Shown here: piece by piece, positions 18,802 to 27,875 of the stretch
How the letters are laid out: each line of letters starts with the position of its first letter
How positions within the stretch are numbered: position 1 is the stretch's first letter
The notes under the pieces: model-generated
Databases searched by the model: none
What the model was told of the DNA's origin: nothing
What the model saw: only the letters and a program-made list of their open reading frames with translations
Assembly: GCF_900573985.1 (NCBI RefSeq)
Contig: NZ_UWOK01000001.1
Coordinates: 1,488,001 to 1,552,000 of the forward strand
Reading direction: 5' to 3'
Length of the DNA: 64,000 nt
Source of the DNA: Campylobacter showae
GTDB lineage: Bacteria; Campylobacterota; Campylobacteria; Campylobacterales; Campylobacteraceae
Program-made: the position numbers and the translations under genes

Positions 18802-19020
18802 CCGAGACCCGTATCTTTAAGATGCTAAAATTTAATTGTCAAATTTACATTTTACTTCTTTGTTAAGGGGGAAGGGGCTTGAATTACGAAGTCGCTCCCT
18901 TCCCCCTCAACAATCCCCCAACCCCTACGACGTGAGAGGTTGCTGCACTGCGTGCAGGTTTAAATTTAACGCTATCGCAACTCAAATTTTAAATTTGAGT
19001 TTTTAGAGTGCGGGTCTCGG
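18802..19020. repeat. Multi-stem inverted-repeat element (possible structured RNA or MITE)
   Basis: Outer 10-base inverted repeats CCGAGACCCG (18802-18811) and CGGGTCTCGG (19011-19020) enclose four further paired segments. Stem 2 is 18860-18877 with 18896-18913: 18 pairs, one mismatch, core GGGGGAAGGG/CCCTTCCCCC. Stem 3 is CAACCCCT (18919-18926) with AGAGGTTG (18935-18942), one mismatch. Stem 4 is CTGCAC/GTGCAG (18943-18957). Stem 5 is AACTCAAATTT/AAATTTGAGTT (18979-19001). The G-run and C-run composition is unlike the surrounding AT-rich spacer. It could be a folded RNA or a small non-coding mobile element. No target-site duplication was evident. Confidence 0.5.
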
Positions 19021-19223
19021 TGGGTAAAAATTTAAAGTTAAATTTACAAATTTGACTTCAAATTTGAATAGAATAAAGATAAGGCGAAGTATTTTGAGAT
19101 GATTTTTGGGGTTTTGAAGTTAAAATTTGACGAAGATAAGGCATGTAGCCTATCGAGTCAAATTTTAACAAAATCCGCAAAAAGCGCTCAAAAGACAAGC
19201 CATCTAGCTAAGCATAAAAAAGC

Positions 19224-19925
19224 TTAAAAGGGCCAGATCGCCTCCATAAGCTTCGTCCCCCACGGCTTCCTTGTCGCCCTATCCACGTCGCCTTCGGTTT
19301 TATATAGGATCTTGGCGTCTGCGATGTAGCGGGAGTCGATCTCGTTGGCGTTTGAGATGTCGTACGGGCGGATCACGCCGCTAAGCTGCATAATCTGCTT
19401 TTCGCCGTTTATGAGCAGCTCGCGCGAACCCTCGATAAAGTAGTTGCCGTTTTCTAGCACCTTGATGATGCGCGCTGAGATCGTAGTCGTAAAGGCCTCT
19501 GCACGCACGCTAGATCCCGCACCCGTAAATTCGTTTTTCGTACCCGCGCTAAAGCCAATATCGCCGGCTTTGTTTAGCTGAGTAGCCAGCGTCGATAGCG
19601 GCGCGGAGCCTGCGGTAAATATCCCTCCGCCAAGGCTTATCGTGCTGTTTTTACTCGTGTCGTGCTTGCCGCTGGAGCTTTGGTTGGCACGCTCGCTGAT
19701 GACGACGGTTACGATATCGTTTACGTTCATCGCCTTGCGGTCGGCAAAAAGCGGGTTGTCGCCGCGACCGAAAAGACTGCCCGCGTTTGGTTGGTTATTG
19801 ACCTGTTTGGCGGGAAGCTGCTCGACGTAAACGGGCGGCTTCATATCTATGCGAGGATCGGCGCTAGGCAAGCACCCGCTCAAAAACGCTGCTGCAAGGG
19901 CGCAAAAGTAAATATTTTTTCTCAC
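19224..19925 (-). CDS. flgH: Flagellar L-ring protein
   Basis: FlgH forms the outer-membrane ring of the flagellar basal body. 233 residues, normal length. A lipoprotein signal peptide ends AAAFLSGC, with the lipidated cysteine at 18. Family blocks are visible: GSLFGRGDNPLFADRKAMNVNDIVTVVI, LENGNYFIEGSRELLINGEKQIMQLSGVIRP and IDSRYIADAKILY. A sigma-54-type promoter lies about 25-50 bases upstream, fitting the RpoN flagellar class of Campylobacter. It is a single gene divergent from pta. Confidence 0.96.
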   Translation of the reverse strand: MRKNIYFCALAAAFLSGCLPSADPRIDMKPPVYVEQLPAKQVNNQPNAGSLFGRGDNPLFADRKAMNVNDIVTVVISERANQSSSGKHDTSKNSTISLGGGIFTAGSAPLSTLATQLNKAGDIGFSAGTKNEFTGAGSSVRAEAFTTTISARIIKVLENGNYFIEGSRELLINGEKQIMQLSGVIRPYDISNANEIDSRYIADAKILYKTEGDVDRATRKPWGTKLMEAIWPF

Positions 19926-19958
19926 GTTTTACCTTAAAGTGAAAATTTTACGATAAAA

Positions 19959-19978
19959 TAAGCAAATCAAGTTCCAAA
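19959..19978 (-). promoter_or_regulatory. Sigma-54 (RpoN) promoter for flgH
   Basis: On the minus strand the sequence reads TTGGAACTTGATTTGCTTA. GG (19975-19974) and GC (19963-19962) are spaced by 10 bases, the -24/-12 pattern, with the TTGCT core. Predicted start is about 19950, 25 bases before the flgH ATG. Confidence 0.72.
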
Positions 19979-19987
19979 AGGAAAATT

Positions 19988-21373
19988 ATGGCCGATTCTA
20001 TCCTTGCGCTTGGCGCGAATTTTCAAGAAATTTACGAAATTATATCAACAAAATTTGAAAATGTAGCCGTTTTTGACCCCATCAATGATTTTTACGGACT
20101 CGAAAATGCCAAAAAAGTCTTTGAAAACGGCAGCGAGCGTGAGTTTTTTAAAAGCGCGATAAATGAATTTGACCGACTAGCCCAGAGCGCTGATTTCGTA
20201 CTCGTTAAACCTGCAAAAAGTATCGCAAATATCGGCGAAATAGAGCTAAATTTACAGATCGCTAGAAATTTAAACGTTCCGGTTTTTTGCAGCGAAAATT
20301 TGAGCTTTTTTACGCGAAACTCAAAGCTAATCATAAGCGCAAATTTGGATGAAATTTTAAACGCAAAGCAAGATATCATCACGCCTTTGCGCTTTGAAAA
20401 CTCGCTATTTAAACTCGCCACAAAAGATAAAAAAACCGTCGTTTTGCCAGAAAGCGAAGACGAGCGGATACTAAGAGCGAGCGAAATTTTACTAAAAAGC
20501 GGCGCGGTAAACTTGATCCTTTTGGGCGACGAAAACGAAGTCAAATTTGAAGCGGAAAAACTAGGCGTAAATTTAAGCGGCGCGAGATTTATAAATTTAG
20601 AAAAAAACGAGTACGCGCAGCGCCTAACCGCCGCGCTTTTTGAAGCTCGCAAAAGCAAGGGCGTGAGCCTGGAGCAAGCTCGTGAACTCGTGCGAGATAG
20701 GACATACTTTGCCACGATGCTAGTGCAAGAAGGGCTGGCAGACACCATGGTAAGCGGCGCAAACACGACCACGGCGCACACTATCCGCCCGGCACTTCAG
20801 ATCATCAAAACGCTCCCAAATAGCCCGCTAGTTTCAAGCTCGTTTATAATGTGCTTTGACGAGGAGATCCTGATCTACGCCGACTGCGCGATAAATCCAA
20901 ACCCGGATGCCCAGCAACTAGCGCAAATCGCCATAGCCTCGGCGGAAACGGCGCGTGCGTTCGGACTGGAACCGCGGGTGGCGATGCTAAGCTACTCTAG
21001 CGGAGATAGCGGCAGCGGCGCGGATATCGATCTGGTTAGGAGCGCGGGCGAGATAGCGCATAGTCTAGCTCCCACCCTAAAAATCGAAGCTCCCGTGCAG
21101 TACGATGCGGCCGTAGACCCCGCAGTAGCTCGCAAAAAGCTACCAAACAGCGACGTAGCAGGTCGCGCGAACGTTTTTGTATTTCCAAATTTAAACGCTG
21201 GCAATATCGGCTATAAAATCGCGCAAAGAAGCGCAAACTGCGTCGCCGTCGGACCCGTACTGCAAGGTCTAAAAAAACCGGTAAACGACCTAAGTCGCGG
21301 ATGCGGCGTGGGCGACGTCGTAAATACGGTCCTAATCAGCGCGATACAAGCCGCAAACGAAGGAGAAAAATAG
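19988..21373 (+). CDS. pta: Phosphate acetyltransferase
   Basis: Pta interconverts acetyl-CoA and acetyl phosphate. 461 residues. The catalytic PTA/PTB domain occupies about 125-455, beginning [14 protein letters not shown] and including [35 protein letters not shown] and [13 protein letters not shown]. The first 120 residues are a reduced N-terminal domain without an obvious nucleotide-binding loop, so this is an intermediate-length form. It overlaps ackA by 1 base (TAGTG), giving the usual pta-ackA pair. Confidence 0.95.
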   Translation: MADSILALGANFQEIYEIISTKFENVAVFDPINDFYGLENAKKVFENGSEREFFKSAINEFDRLAQSADFVLVKPAKSIANIGEIELNLQIARNLNVPVFCSENLSFFTRNSKLIISANLDEILNAKQDIITPLRFENSLFKLATKDKKTVVLPESEDERILRASEILLKSGAVNLILLGDENEVKFEAEKLGVNLSGARFINLEKNEYAQRLTAALFEARKSKGVSLEQARELVRDRTYFATMLVQEGLADTMVSGANTTTAHTIRPALQIIKTLPNSPLVSSSFIMCFDEEILIYADCAINPNPDAQQLAQIAIASAETARAFGLEPRVAMLSYSSGDSGSGADIDLVRSAGEIAHSLAPTLKIEAPVQYDAAVDPAVARKKLPNSDVAGRANVFVFPNLNAGNIGYKIAQRSANCVAVGPVLQGLKKPVNDLSRGCGVGDVVNTVLISAIQAANEGEK

Positions 21374-22587
21374 TGAAAATTTTGGTTTTAAACTCAGGTA
21401 GCTCGTCGGTTAAATTTCAGCTTTTTGATATGGCAGATAACCGCGTCATCGCTAGCGGCCTAGTCGAAAAGATCGGCGAAGCAAGCTCCTACGCCAAGCT
21501 AAAAGACGTTAGCACGGATAAAATTTACGAGGAGCGCGCTCTGCTAAAGGACCACCACGAGGGGCTTGAGGCGATGAGGCGGCTGTTTGTTAGCTCAAAT
21601 ATCCTGCATGATTTTAGCGAGCTAGACGGCATCGGACACCGCATCGTGCACGGCGGCGAGAGCTTTAGCGACTCGGCTCTAGTTACGCCTGACGTGATCG
21701 CCAAAATCGAGCAAAACTCCGTCCTAGCGCCCCTTCACAACCCGGGCCACCTAGCGGGCATAAGAAATGCTATGCAAGAAACGGACAAAAATGGAGGCGG
21801 TAAAAAGGTACCTCACGTCGTCGTTTTTGATACCGTGTTTCATCAAACTATCCCCGAGTACGCCTACCGCTACGCTCTGCCGTTTGATCTTTGCAAAAGA
21901 CTACATATCCGCAGATACGGCTTTCACGGCACTTCGCACCACTACGTGACTAAAAAAGCCGCCGAGTATCTGGGCGTACCGTACGAGAAATTTAACGCCG
22001 TCTCGCTACATCTTGGCAACGGAGCCTCTGCCTGCGCCGTGCAAGGCGGCAAAAGCGTCGATACCTCGATGGGTTTAAGTCCGCTAGAAGGCCTGATAAT
22101 GGGCACTAGAAGCGGCGACATGGATCCTGCGGTGCTTACATATCTTTTAAATTTAGGCGAGCTCACGGCTGATGGCATAGACGCGTTTTTAAACAAAAAA
22201 AGCGGACTGCTAGGCATCTGCGGCTCAAACGACATGCGCGAAGTGGTTGTTAAGATGCAAGGCGGCGACGAGCGCGCGCACCTAGCCTTTGAGATGTTTT
22301 GTTACCGCATAAAAAAATATATCGGCGCGTATTACGCGGTTTTGGGCCGAGTGGATGCGGTAGTTTTTACCGGCGGTATCGGCGAAAACGCCCCGTATAG
22401 CCGCGAGAAAATCTGCAACGATCTCACGCACATTGGTATCAGGATCGATCACGAGCTAAATTTCGCCGCAAGCGGCGGTATACGCGATCTAAGCGCCCCT
22501 GACGCAGCGGTAAAAACTCTCGTCGTGCCTACTAACGAGGAGCTAGAAATCGCGCTGGAAACAAAAAGGGTGATAGAAAATCTATAA
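21373..22587 (+). CDS. ackA: Acetate kinase
   Basis: AckA makes ATP and acetate from acetyl phosphate. 404 residues from the GTG at 21373, which gives the family N-terminus [25 protein letters not shown] precedes it. An upstream ATG at 21301 would add 24 residues inside pta and is rejected. Other signatures are [39 protein letters not shown] and [10 protein letters not shown]. Confidence 0.97.
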   Translation: MKILVLNSGSSSVKFQLFDMADNRVIASGLVEKIGEASSYAKLKDVSTDKIYEERALLKDHHEGLEAMRRLFVSSNILHDFSELDGIGHRIVHGGESFSDSALVTPDVIAKIEQNSVLAPLHNPGHLAGIRNAMQETDKNGGGKKVPHVVVFDTVFHQTIPEYAYRYALPFDLCKRLHIRRYGFHGTSHHYVTKKAAEYLGVPYEKFNAVSLHLGNGASACAVQGGKSVDTSMGLSPLEGLIMGTRSGDMDPAVLTYLLNLGELTADGIDAFLNKKSGLLGICGSNDMREVVVKMQGGDERAHLAFEMFCYRIKKYIGAYYAVLGRVDAVVFTGGIGENAPYSREKICNDLTHIGIRIDHELNFAASGGIRDLSAPDAAVKTLVVPTNEELEIALETKRVIENL

Positions 22588-22877
22588 ATTTGACCGCTTG
22601 AATTTGAGTTTTTTTCGGCGCGTTTGCCGCAAAAACCGCTTTGATTTAGCGAGCTTTGTGGCCTGCAAATTTGACGAGTCGCTTCTGGGGCTCTGTCAAA
22701 TTTGATCTTAAATTTACGATTAAAAACGGCGGCAAATTTCAAATTTACGCCGAGTCAAATTTGACTCCAAACCCGCAGAATTTAAAAAGTCCTCGCTCAA
22801 ATTTATCTGCCTAAATTTACTTTATTTTAAGCCGCGCTCGGTCAAAATTTACGTAAAATTTAATCAAAAGCGACCAA
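22588..22877. other. Spacer rich in AAATTTG words with a 16-bp palindrome
   Basis: No gene is seen. The word AAATTTG/CAAATTT occurs repeatedly, and GAGTCAAATTTGACTC (22752-22767) is a perfect palindrome. No terminator with a clear T-run follows ackA, although TTTTTTT occurs near 22608. Confidence 0.4.
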
Positions 22878-23816
22878 ATGACCCTTTCGCAAGCATTTTT
22901 ATTAACCGTAAAAAAACAAAAAGAGTGCCGAGCCGCAGCGGCGGGATCGCCCACTCTTATCGCCCTTAGCATCGGCATTTTTGCACTGTTTTTCGCAGGG
23001 CTTAAGGTCTTTGATCTAGGCAGCGGGGCGGCTTTGGTTTTGCTTATATTGTTTTTCGGCTTGCTATTTTGGGTGCCCGCAAAGCTAAAAAGTATCGGCA
23101 AAGCGCAGGATGAATACAACGAATTTTACAAAGAAGTTTTCGTTCGCGCGCTTATCGGCGAGATAGACGAGAGCTTTATGTATAGCGCTCACGGCGGCAT
23201 CTCGCAGAGCGAATTTAACGCGGCGGGGATTTATAGACCGAGCACATTTTATAGCGAAGATAGCGTACGCGGCGTATATAACGGCATTAAATTTAGCCTG
23301 TGTGAAGTGATCAGTCATGAGCGCGAATACCCGCGCGTAAATAACAAATACGTCGCCGCGTTCGTCCTACTAAAGTACGCGTTTGATAAGTATTCGGATT
23401 TCAAAGATAGCGTGCTAAAGTGCGAGTTTAACAAGAAATTTAACGGCAAAACGGTCGCCGTTAGCAAGGATTTTAATACTAAATTTTTAGGCGAAAAAGA
23501 GCTACTCGACGACGTCAAATTTAACGAAAATTTTAGAGTTTTTACGACGGATAAGGTGGAGGCGAGATATCTGCTCACGCCTTCGTTTATGGGCAAGCTA
23601 AATATGCTAAAAGCCTACAAAAACACGCTAAAATCGCCGAGTGCGGCCTTTATGGATAACAAATTTTATCTATTTTGCTTTAGCAGGAGAAATTTTTTTG
23701 AGGGGCGGCTTTTTGATAAACTAGACATCGCCGAGGCTCGCCGCGAGCAAAGATACGTCAGGCAGATGCTTAGTGTCATCGACGAGCTAAATTTGAGCCT
23801 AGATATTTATCGGTAA
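22878..23816 (+). CDS. DUF3137 family membrane protein
   Basis: A 312-residue protein resembling DUF3137. Two closely spaced membrane helices occupy about 26-65 (LIALSIGIFALFFAGLKVF and ALVLLILFFGLLFWVP). A cytoplasmic or periplasmic C-terminal part of about 245 residues follows. It includes YRPSTFYSEDSVRGVYNGIKFSLCEV and the segment FNGKTVAVSKDFNTKF, both characteristic of the family. No function is known for DUF3137 proteins. There is no strong ribosome binding site before the ATG. It stands alone between ackA and the ttr genes. Confidence 0.7.
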   Translation: MTLSQAFLLTVKKQKECRAAAAGSPTLIALSIGIFALFFAGLKVFDLGSGAALVLLILFFGLLFWVPAKLKSIGKAQDEYNEFYKEVFVRALIGEIDESFMYSAHGGISQSEFNAAGIYRPSTFYSEDSVRGVYNGIKFSLCEVISHEREYPRVNNKYVAAFVLLKYAFDKYSDFKDSVLKCEFNKKFNGKTVAVSKDFNTKFLGEKELLDDVKFNENFRVFTTDKVEARYLLTPSFMGKLNMLKAYKNTLKSPSAAFMDNKFYLFCFSRRNFFEGRLFDKLDIAEARREQRYVRQMLSVIDELNLSLDIYR

Positions 23817-23921
23817 ATTTGCCGTCAAATTTGCGCGGATTGTCTTATAAATACTGCAAATTTTACGCCGTCCGCGACAATTTTACGCTACTTTAAATTT
23901 ACCGCCGAAACGTCAAATTTA

Positions 23922-23949
23922 CGGCGACCAGGCTAGGCCAGGGTCGCCG
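23922..23949. terminator. Hairpin between convergent DUF3137 and ttrA genes
   Basis: CGGCGACC (23922-23929) pairs with GGTCGCCG (23942-23949), an 8-bp GC-rich stem with a 12-base loop between convergent genes. The T-runs on both sides are interrupted (TTAAATTT), so efficiency is uncertain. Confidence 0.45.
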
Positions 23950-23957
23950 CGTTAAAT

Positions 23958-26957
23958 TTAGCCGATTTTACGGATATTTGCAGGTAGCGCTTGTCTAGCG
24001 CAGGTGCCAACCAGCCAGTCGTTTAGGCTAAATTTGCCCTTTCGCTTCGGATCTAGTAGGCCAAGTTTGTTGTGATTTACTCCTTTTTCCGCATTTTCTA
24101 GCCAAAAGGCCGGTTTGCCGTCGATAAAATGCACTCTAGCGCCAAACTCATCGTGCCCAAAACCGTGCTCGAGGCTGATGACGCCGCTAGCGACGCCGTT
24201 TGTTACGAAGGCCTCGCCTGTTTGCGAGCCGTACGGCGTCGTGATCTTGACCTTGTCGCCCGTCTTGATACCCTGCTCGCTCGCGATATCCTCGGCGATC
24301 CTGACAAAATTTTTCGGATGTATGGCCCGCAGCTTTGGACTAACTATCGTATAGTAGTGCTGGATGTTTGATTTTCTCGAGCTTACGAGGTATTTCCACT
24401 CTGATTTTGGGAAAAACTTTTCTAGCGGCGTGCCGTCGCTAGCCACAGGCAGAGCGAGGCTAGGAGTGCCAGGCATGTACTCGCCCGTGATAGAGTGCCT
24501 GTGTCCGCCAAGCGGCTCGTAGTAGATCGCAGCAGGCGTGGCGGCGGATACTTTTACCGTCATTTTATCGCCCGCATACGCACTCTCGTAATCGTCAAAT
24601 CTACCGCCCTTTGCCAGCACGTGCGCGACTTTTGCTTTTTCCTCGTCTTTTAAAAACGGCTCTAGCTTTTTCATGGTTTTTGAAATTTTGCTGAGCTTCA
24701 AGTCCTCTTTGTCGATGTCCTTCACACCCGCTCCGTCAAAGGCCAAATTTGCCAGCGCCGCGGCGTAATACTGCTCTTTCGTATCCAGATCCATCGGCTT
24801 TCCGTCTTTGTCCTTAAAGGCGCCCTTGCCAAAGCCTTTTAGTCCGAGCCTCTTTGCCACCGCGATATAAAAGGCCTCCGCGTCGATCACCGTGCCGTCT
24901 GCGGCGCGGTCTTGTTTAGCGGCGACGGCCGGATAGCGCACGACCGAGGTTTTAGCGATCGTGCCCCAAAGCGAGTTTGGAAGCGCCCAGTTTTCGAGAT
25001 TTACCCCGTCTGGTACGATGTAGTCGGCGTAGGCGTTAGTCTCGTTCATAAAGGCGTCGATACCGATGAAAAGCGGTAAATTTTTGCTATCTTTTAGTGC
25101 GTCAAGCACCGCGACCTCGAGCCCTGCCTGCCCGTACATAACGTTTGTCATGTAGTTTATAAACGCTTTTACTTTGTACGGATAGCCCGCGGCGTGGCTG
25201 GTGAGAGTCTCGTTTACTAACGGCATCGAGATAGGATACCACGGCTGCTGTGCCGGATAGCCGCTGCCGCCTGCCGCGACTTTGCGCTTAAACTCCGAGC
25301 TCGTTTCGTAATACTTGCCCGAGCGGGATAAATTTAGCCCGTTTGGCTTGTATGCGCCCTCGAAGCTCTCTAGATCGTATCTACCCTTTAAAAACTCATG
25401 AGTACCTGCGCTTGCGTTTACGCTGCCGCCCTTGTAGCCGTAGGTGCCCATGAGCGTGTTTAGACAAAATATCGCGTACGTGCTCATCGCCGCTTGCGTG
25501 TGCATCATGCCGCCGTGGACGTTGGTGCTGACCTGCCTGCCGTTTTTGGTGAAATTTTCGCATAGCCAGAGGATATCCTCCACGCTTACGCCGCAAATTT
25601 TAGAGTACTCTTTTAGGCTGTGTTTGTAGGCTGATTCTTTTAGCAGCTGCATCGAGCTTTTGACCTCGACTTTTTTGCCGTTAAGCAAAATTTTGCCCTT
25701 GTAGTAGAGCTTAGCCGGCTCGTTTATCTTGTAGCTTTGGATTTTGCCGCTTTGAGAGCAGACCTGCCACTCGTCGCCCACGAGCGCAAATTTGCCGTAG
25801 TCTGGGTGGCCTTTTTGCGTTATGACTAGGTGGGTGGCGTTGCACCAGTGTATCTCGCCTGCTAGCTTTGCTTGCTCTAAATTTGGCTGCATGAGGTAGT
25901 TTGCCGCGTATTTTTCGTTTTCTATGATCCAGCGTATCATCGCCATAGCAAGCGCAGTGTCGGTGCCGGGTTTTATACCGATCCAGCGGCCTTTATCGGA
26001 GGCGGCGAATTTGACGGCGTTTGTTAGCGTCGGATCTACCACCGCATAGCTGAAGTCATTGTTTGTACTTCTTGCGTGGGCGACCATTTTGGCTTGCTTT
26101 TGGAACGGATTTCCGCCGTTTGCGGGCGAGGTGCCCCAGTAGATGGTAAATTTGGAGTTTTCGTAGTCGGGCTTAGTGTGAGCAAAGCCCTTTGCGTTGT
26201 GCGCGATCTTGCCGCCGACTCTAAAACCGCCACCGCAGATACCGCCGTGCGAATAGTGATTTATAGTGCCGAAAGATTTTTTGATAAAGCGATCGACGAT
26301 ATCCGAGCGTCCGTCGTAGAGATAAAAGCTCAAAAGCTGGTTGCGTTTGGTGCCGTATTCGGGATTTGCCTCGTCGATGAGCTCGTCTGAGTGTATGGCT
26401 CTAAGCCCATCCACGTGCCCCTCGCCGAAAAGATCACCGCCCTCGACTACCTCTTCTATGAGCTGTTCGAAGCTGATCTTTTTCCACTTGCCCTCGCCTC
26501 TTTTGCCTACTCGCTTAAGCGGCGATAAAATCCTAATAGGCGAAGCTATCATCTCGGGCAGTGCCGCGCCTCTAGCGCATACCGTGGCGCGCCGATCGTC
26601 CTCGCCGCTAGCCGTTGTTGCTAGCAACGCGTCGTTTATCGAGGTATCAAAGCTCGCCCAGTGCACGTTTGATAGCGGGTGATAGGGGTTGCCCGTGCAT
26701 CTTAGCACGCGGTCTGCTTTTTCGTCCACGTGTAGCCGCAGTCCGCACTTTGCCACGCAGCCGTGACACATAGAAAATATCACGCTATGCCCGTCGTTCA
26801 TCGAAATTTTGCCGTCTTTTACGCTAAATTCGGGCTGAAGCGAGCTGCCCTGCGGCTTGTAGTCGTCTTTTATTTTTCCCGCGTCATCCGCTACCGCAGC
26901 GGTCGCGCCCACGGCCGAGATCATCGCCGCGTTTTTTAGAAATTCTCGTCTTTGCAT
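23958..26957 (-). CDS. ttrA: TtrA-type molybdopterin oxidoreductase, probable tetrathionate reductase catalytic subunit
   Basis: A large Tat-exported molybdoenzyme of the DMSO reductase family, 999 residues, the size of TtrA (about 1000). MQRREFLKN is a Tat signal. CHGCVAKCGLRLHVD with a later C (TVCARG) is the N-terminal iron-sulfur ligand set, followed by molybdopterin domains and a C-terminal dinucleotide-binding domain (SSRKSNIQHYYTIVSP onward). The gene lies 10 bases after a TtrB-like gene, in B-A order. The enzyme would reduce tetrathionate or a related sulfur or arsenic oxyanion in the periplasm. Tetrathionate is preferred because of size and gene order, but the substrate is not proven. 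No membrane anchor gene is present. Confidence 0.8.
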   Translation of the reverse strand: MQRREFLKNAAMISAVGATAAVADDAGKIKDDYKPQGSSLQPEFSVKDGKISMNDGHSVIFSMCHGCVAKCGLRLHVDEKADRVLRCTGNPYHPLSNVHWASFDTSINDALLATTASGEDDRRATVCARGAALPEMIASPIRILSPLKRVGKRGEGKWKKISFEQLIEEVVEGGDLFGEGHVDGLRAIHSDELIDEANPEYGTKRNQLLSFYLYDGRSDIVDRFIKKSFGTINHYSHGGICGGGFRVGGKIAHNAKGFAHTKPDYENSKFTIYWGTSPANGGNPFQKQAKMVAHARSTNNDFSYAVVDPTLTNAVKFAASDKGRWIGIKPGTDTALAMAMIRWIIENEKYAANYLMQPNLEQAKLAGEIHWCNATHLVITQKGHPDYGKFALVGDEWQVCSQSGKIQSYKINEPAKLYYKGKILLNGKKVEVKSSMQLLKESAYKHSLKEYSKICGVSVEDILWLCENFTKNGRQVSTNVHGGMMHTQAAMSTYAIFCLNTLMGTYGYKGGSVNASAGTHEFLKGRYDLESFEGAYKPNGLNLSRSGKYYETSSEFKRKVAAGGSGYPAQQPWYPISMPLVNETLTSHAAGYPYKVKAFINYMTNVMYGQAGLEVAVLDALKDSKNLPLFIGIDAFMNETNAYADYIVPDGVNLENWALPNSLWGTIAKTSVVRYPAVAAKQDRAADGTVIDAEAFYIAVAKRLGLKGFGKGAFKDKDGKPMDLDTKEQYYAAALANLAFDGAGVKDIDKEDLKLSKISKTMKKLEPFLKDEEKAKVAHVLAKGGRFDDYESAYAGDKMTVKVSAATPAAIYYEPLGGHRHSITGEYMPGTPSLALPVASDGTPLEKFFPKSEWKYLVSSRKSNIQHYYTIVSPKLRAIHPKNFVRIAEDIASEQGIKTGDKVKITTPYGSQTGEAFVTNGVASGVISLEHGFGHDEFGARVHFIDGKPAFWLENAEKGVNHNKLGLLDPKRKGKFSLNDWLVGTCARQALPANIRKIG

Positions 26958-26967
26958 TATTTTCTCC

Positions 26968-27708
26968 TTACAGCGCGATCTCTTCGCTCCAGCTGATCGC
27001 TTGTTTGTATCCTTTTTTAGCCGCCAGTTCCTTGTCGTTCTTAGCCAAAATTTCGCTCACGCCGTAGTAAAAAACCTGCGGATGCGTATTTTTCGGACTA
27101 TCTAGCACCATCGTCTCGTGAGCGGCTAAAAATTTCCTGATATTTGAGTTTTCGTCGTTTAGATCGCCTATTATGCGGCTTCCGCCCACGCAGGTCTCCA
27201 CGCACGCAGGCAGCAATCCCTCGCGCAGTCTGTGATCGCAAAAGGTGCATTTATCGACTTTATAGGTCTGCATGCTGAGGTATCTGGCGTGATACGGACA
27301 GGCCTCGGCGCAAAGCGCGCAACCGATACACTCGGCGCTATTTACTTTGACGATGCCGTTGCTTCTTTGGTGGCTCGCTCCCGTCGGACAAACGTCGATA
27401 CAGGCTGGATTTTCGCAGTGATTGCAAAGGCGCGGCAGCGATGCGATAACGGCGTGGTTGCCGTCTTTGTCGCTAGCTTCGTACTCCGAAACGATCGTCC
27501 TAAAGGCGCCTGCTTGGACGTTGTTTTCCATGGCGCAGTTCATCGTGCACGACTGGCAGCCGACGCAGCGCGTGAGGTCGATGACCATGCCGTAGCGCGG
27601 ACCTTTGGTTTTTTCAAATTTATTCGGAGCGGCCCTAAGCGCAGTAGAGGCGATAAAAACACCCGCCGCAGCAATAAAGCTACGACGCGAACCTAGCGTT
27701 GATTGCAT
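26968..27708 (-). CDS. ttrB: TtrB-type periplasmic ferredoxin subunit with Tat signal
   Basis: A 246-residue electron-transfer subunit with four [4Fe-4S] cluster motifs: CVGCQSCTMNC, CNHCENPACIDVCPTG, CIGCALCAEACPYHARY and CTFCDHRLREGLLPACVETC. Unusually for this family, but like TtrB, it has its own Tat signal: GSRRSFIAAAGVFIAST. It heads the pair with ttrA. In the Salmonella ttr operon the quinol-oxidising NrfD-type subunit TtrC lies between B and A; here only 10 bases separate them. AAGGAG precedes the ATG. Confidence 0.85.
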   Translation of the reverse strand: MQSTLGSRRSFIAAAGVFIASTALRAAPNKFEKTKGPRYGMVIDLTRCVGCQSCTMNCAMENNVQAGAFRTIVSEYEASDKDGNHAVIASLPRLCNHCENPACIDVCPTGASHQRSNGIVKVNSAECIGCALCAEACPYHARYLSMQTYKVDKCTFCDHRLREGLLPACVETCVGGSRIIGDLNDENSNIRKFLAAHETMVLDSPKNTHPQVFYYGVSEILAKNDKELAAKKGYKQAISWSEEIAL

Positions 27709-27742
27709 TTTTTCTCCTTTGAATCAAAATGGTTTCGTAACT

Positions 27743-27768
27743 TTATCATAACTTAACTTAAATGATAA
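27743..27768. promoter_or_regulatory. Inverted repeat in the ttrB/xerH divergent region
   Basis: TTATCAT (27743-27749) and ATGATAA (27762-27768) are perfect 7-base arms with a 12-base spacer, about 35-60 bases upstream of ttrB. It could be an operator for the ttr pair. The regulator is not identifiable. Confidence 0.35.
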
Positions 27769-27834
27769 TATTAATATTTTGATTAAAAGTGTTTTTCAGA
27801 TTACCCAAAAATTTATTTTTTAGAAGCGTTTGGT

Positions 27835-27840
27835 TATAAT
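27835..27840 (+). promoter_or_regulatory. -10 element for xerH
   Basis: TATAAT with TTGGT just before it, 36 bases upstream of the TTG start of the recombinase. Confidence 0.55.
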
Positions 27841-27875
27841 GCTTTTCAGATTTTTATAAATTTAAGGAAAGTATC

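Larger units (their letters stand above)
18632..19223. other. Spacer between ilvB and flgH holding a multi-stem element
   Basis: About 590 bases with no credible gene. A 12-codon frame at 18784 has AAGGAG upstream but no further support. The middle is occupied by the stacked inverted repeats listed at 18802-19020. The flanks are dense in AAATTTG words. Confidence 0.6.

Noticed and set aside
18784..18822. A 12-codon frame with AAGGAG upstream
   Set aside because: Too short, overlaps the inverted-repeat element, and no support for translation.
18632..19223. Branched-chain amino acid attenuator for ilvB
   Set aside because: The structured element lies upstream of the likely ilvB promoter, and no leader peptide rich in Ile, Leu or Val codons was found.
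21301..21372. Upstream start for ackA
   Set aside because: The family N-terminus begins at the GTG at 21373, with a good ribosome site; the extra residues are out-of-frame pta.
23958..27708. Arsenate respiratory reductase (ArrAB) as the identity of the molybdoenzyme pair
   Set aside because: Arr operons have A before B and a shorter A subunit. The B-A order, the ~1000-residue A subunit and the Tat signal on B fit Ttr better. Not excluded without a search.
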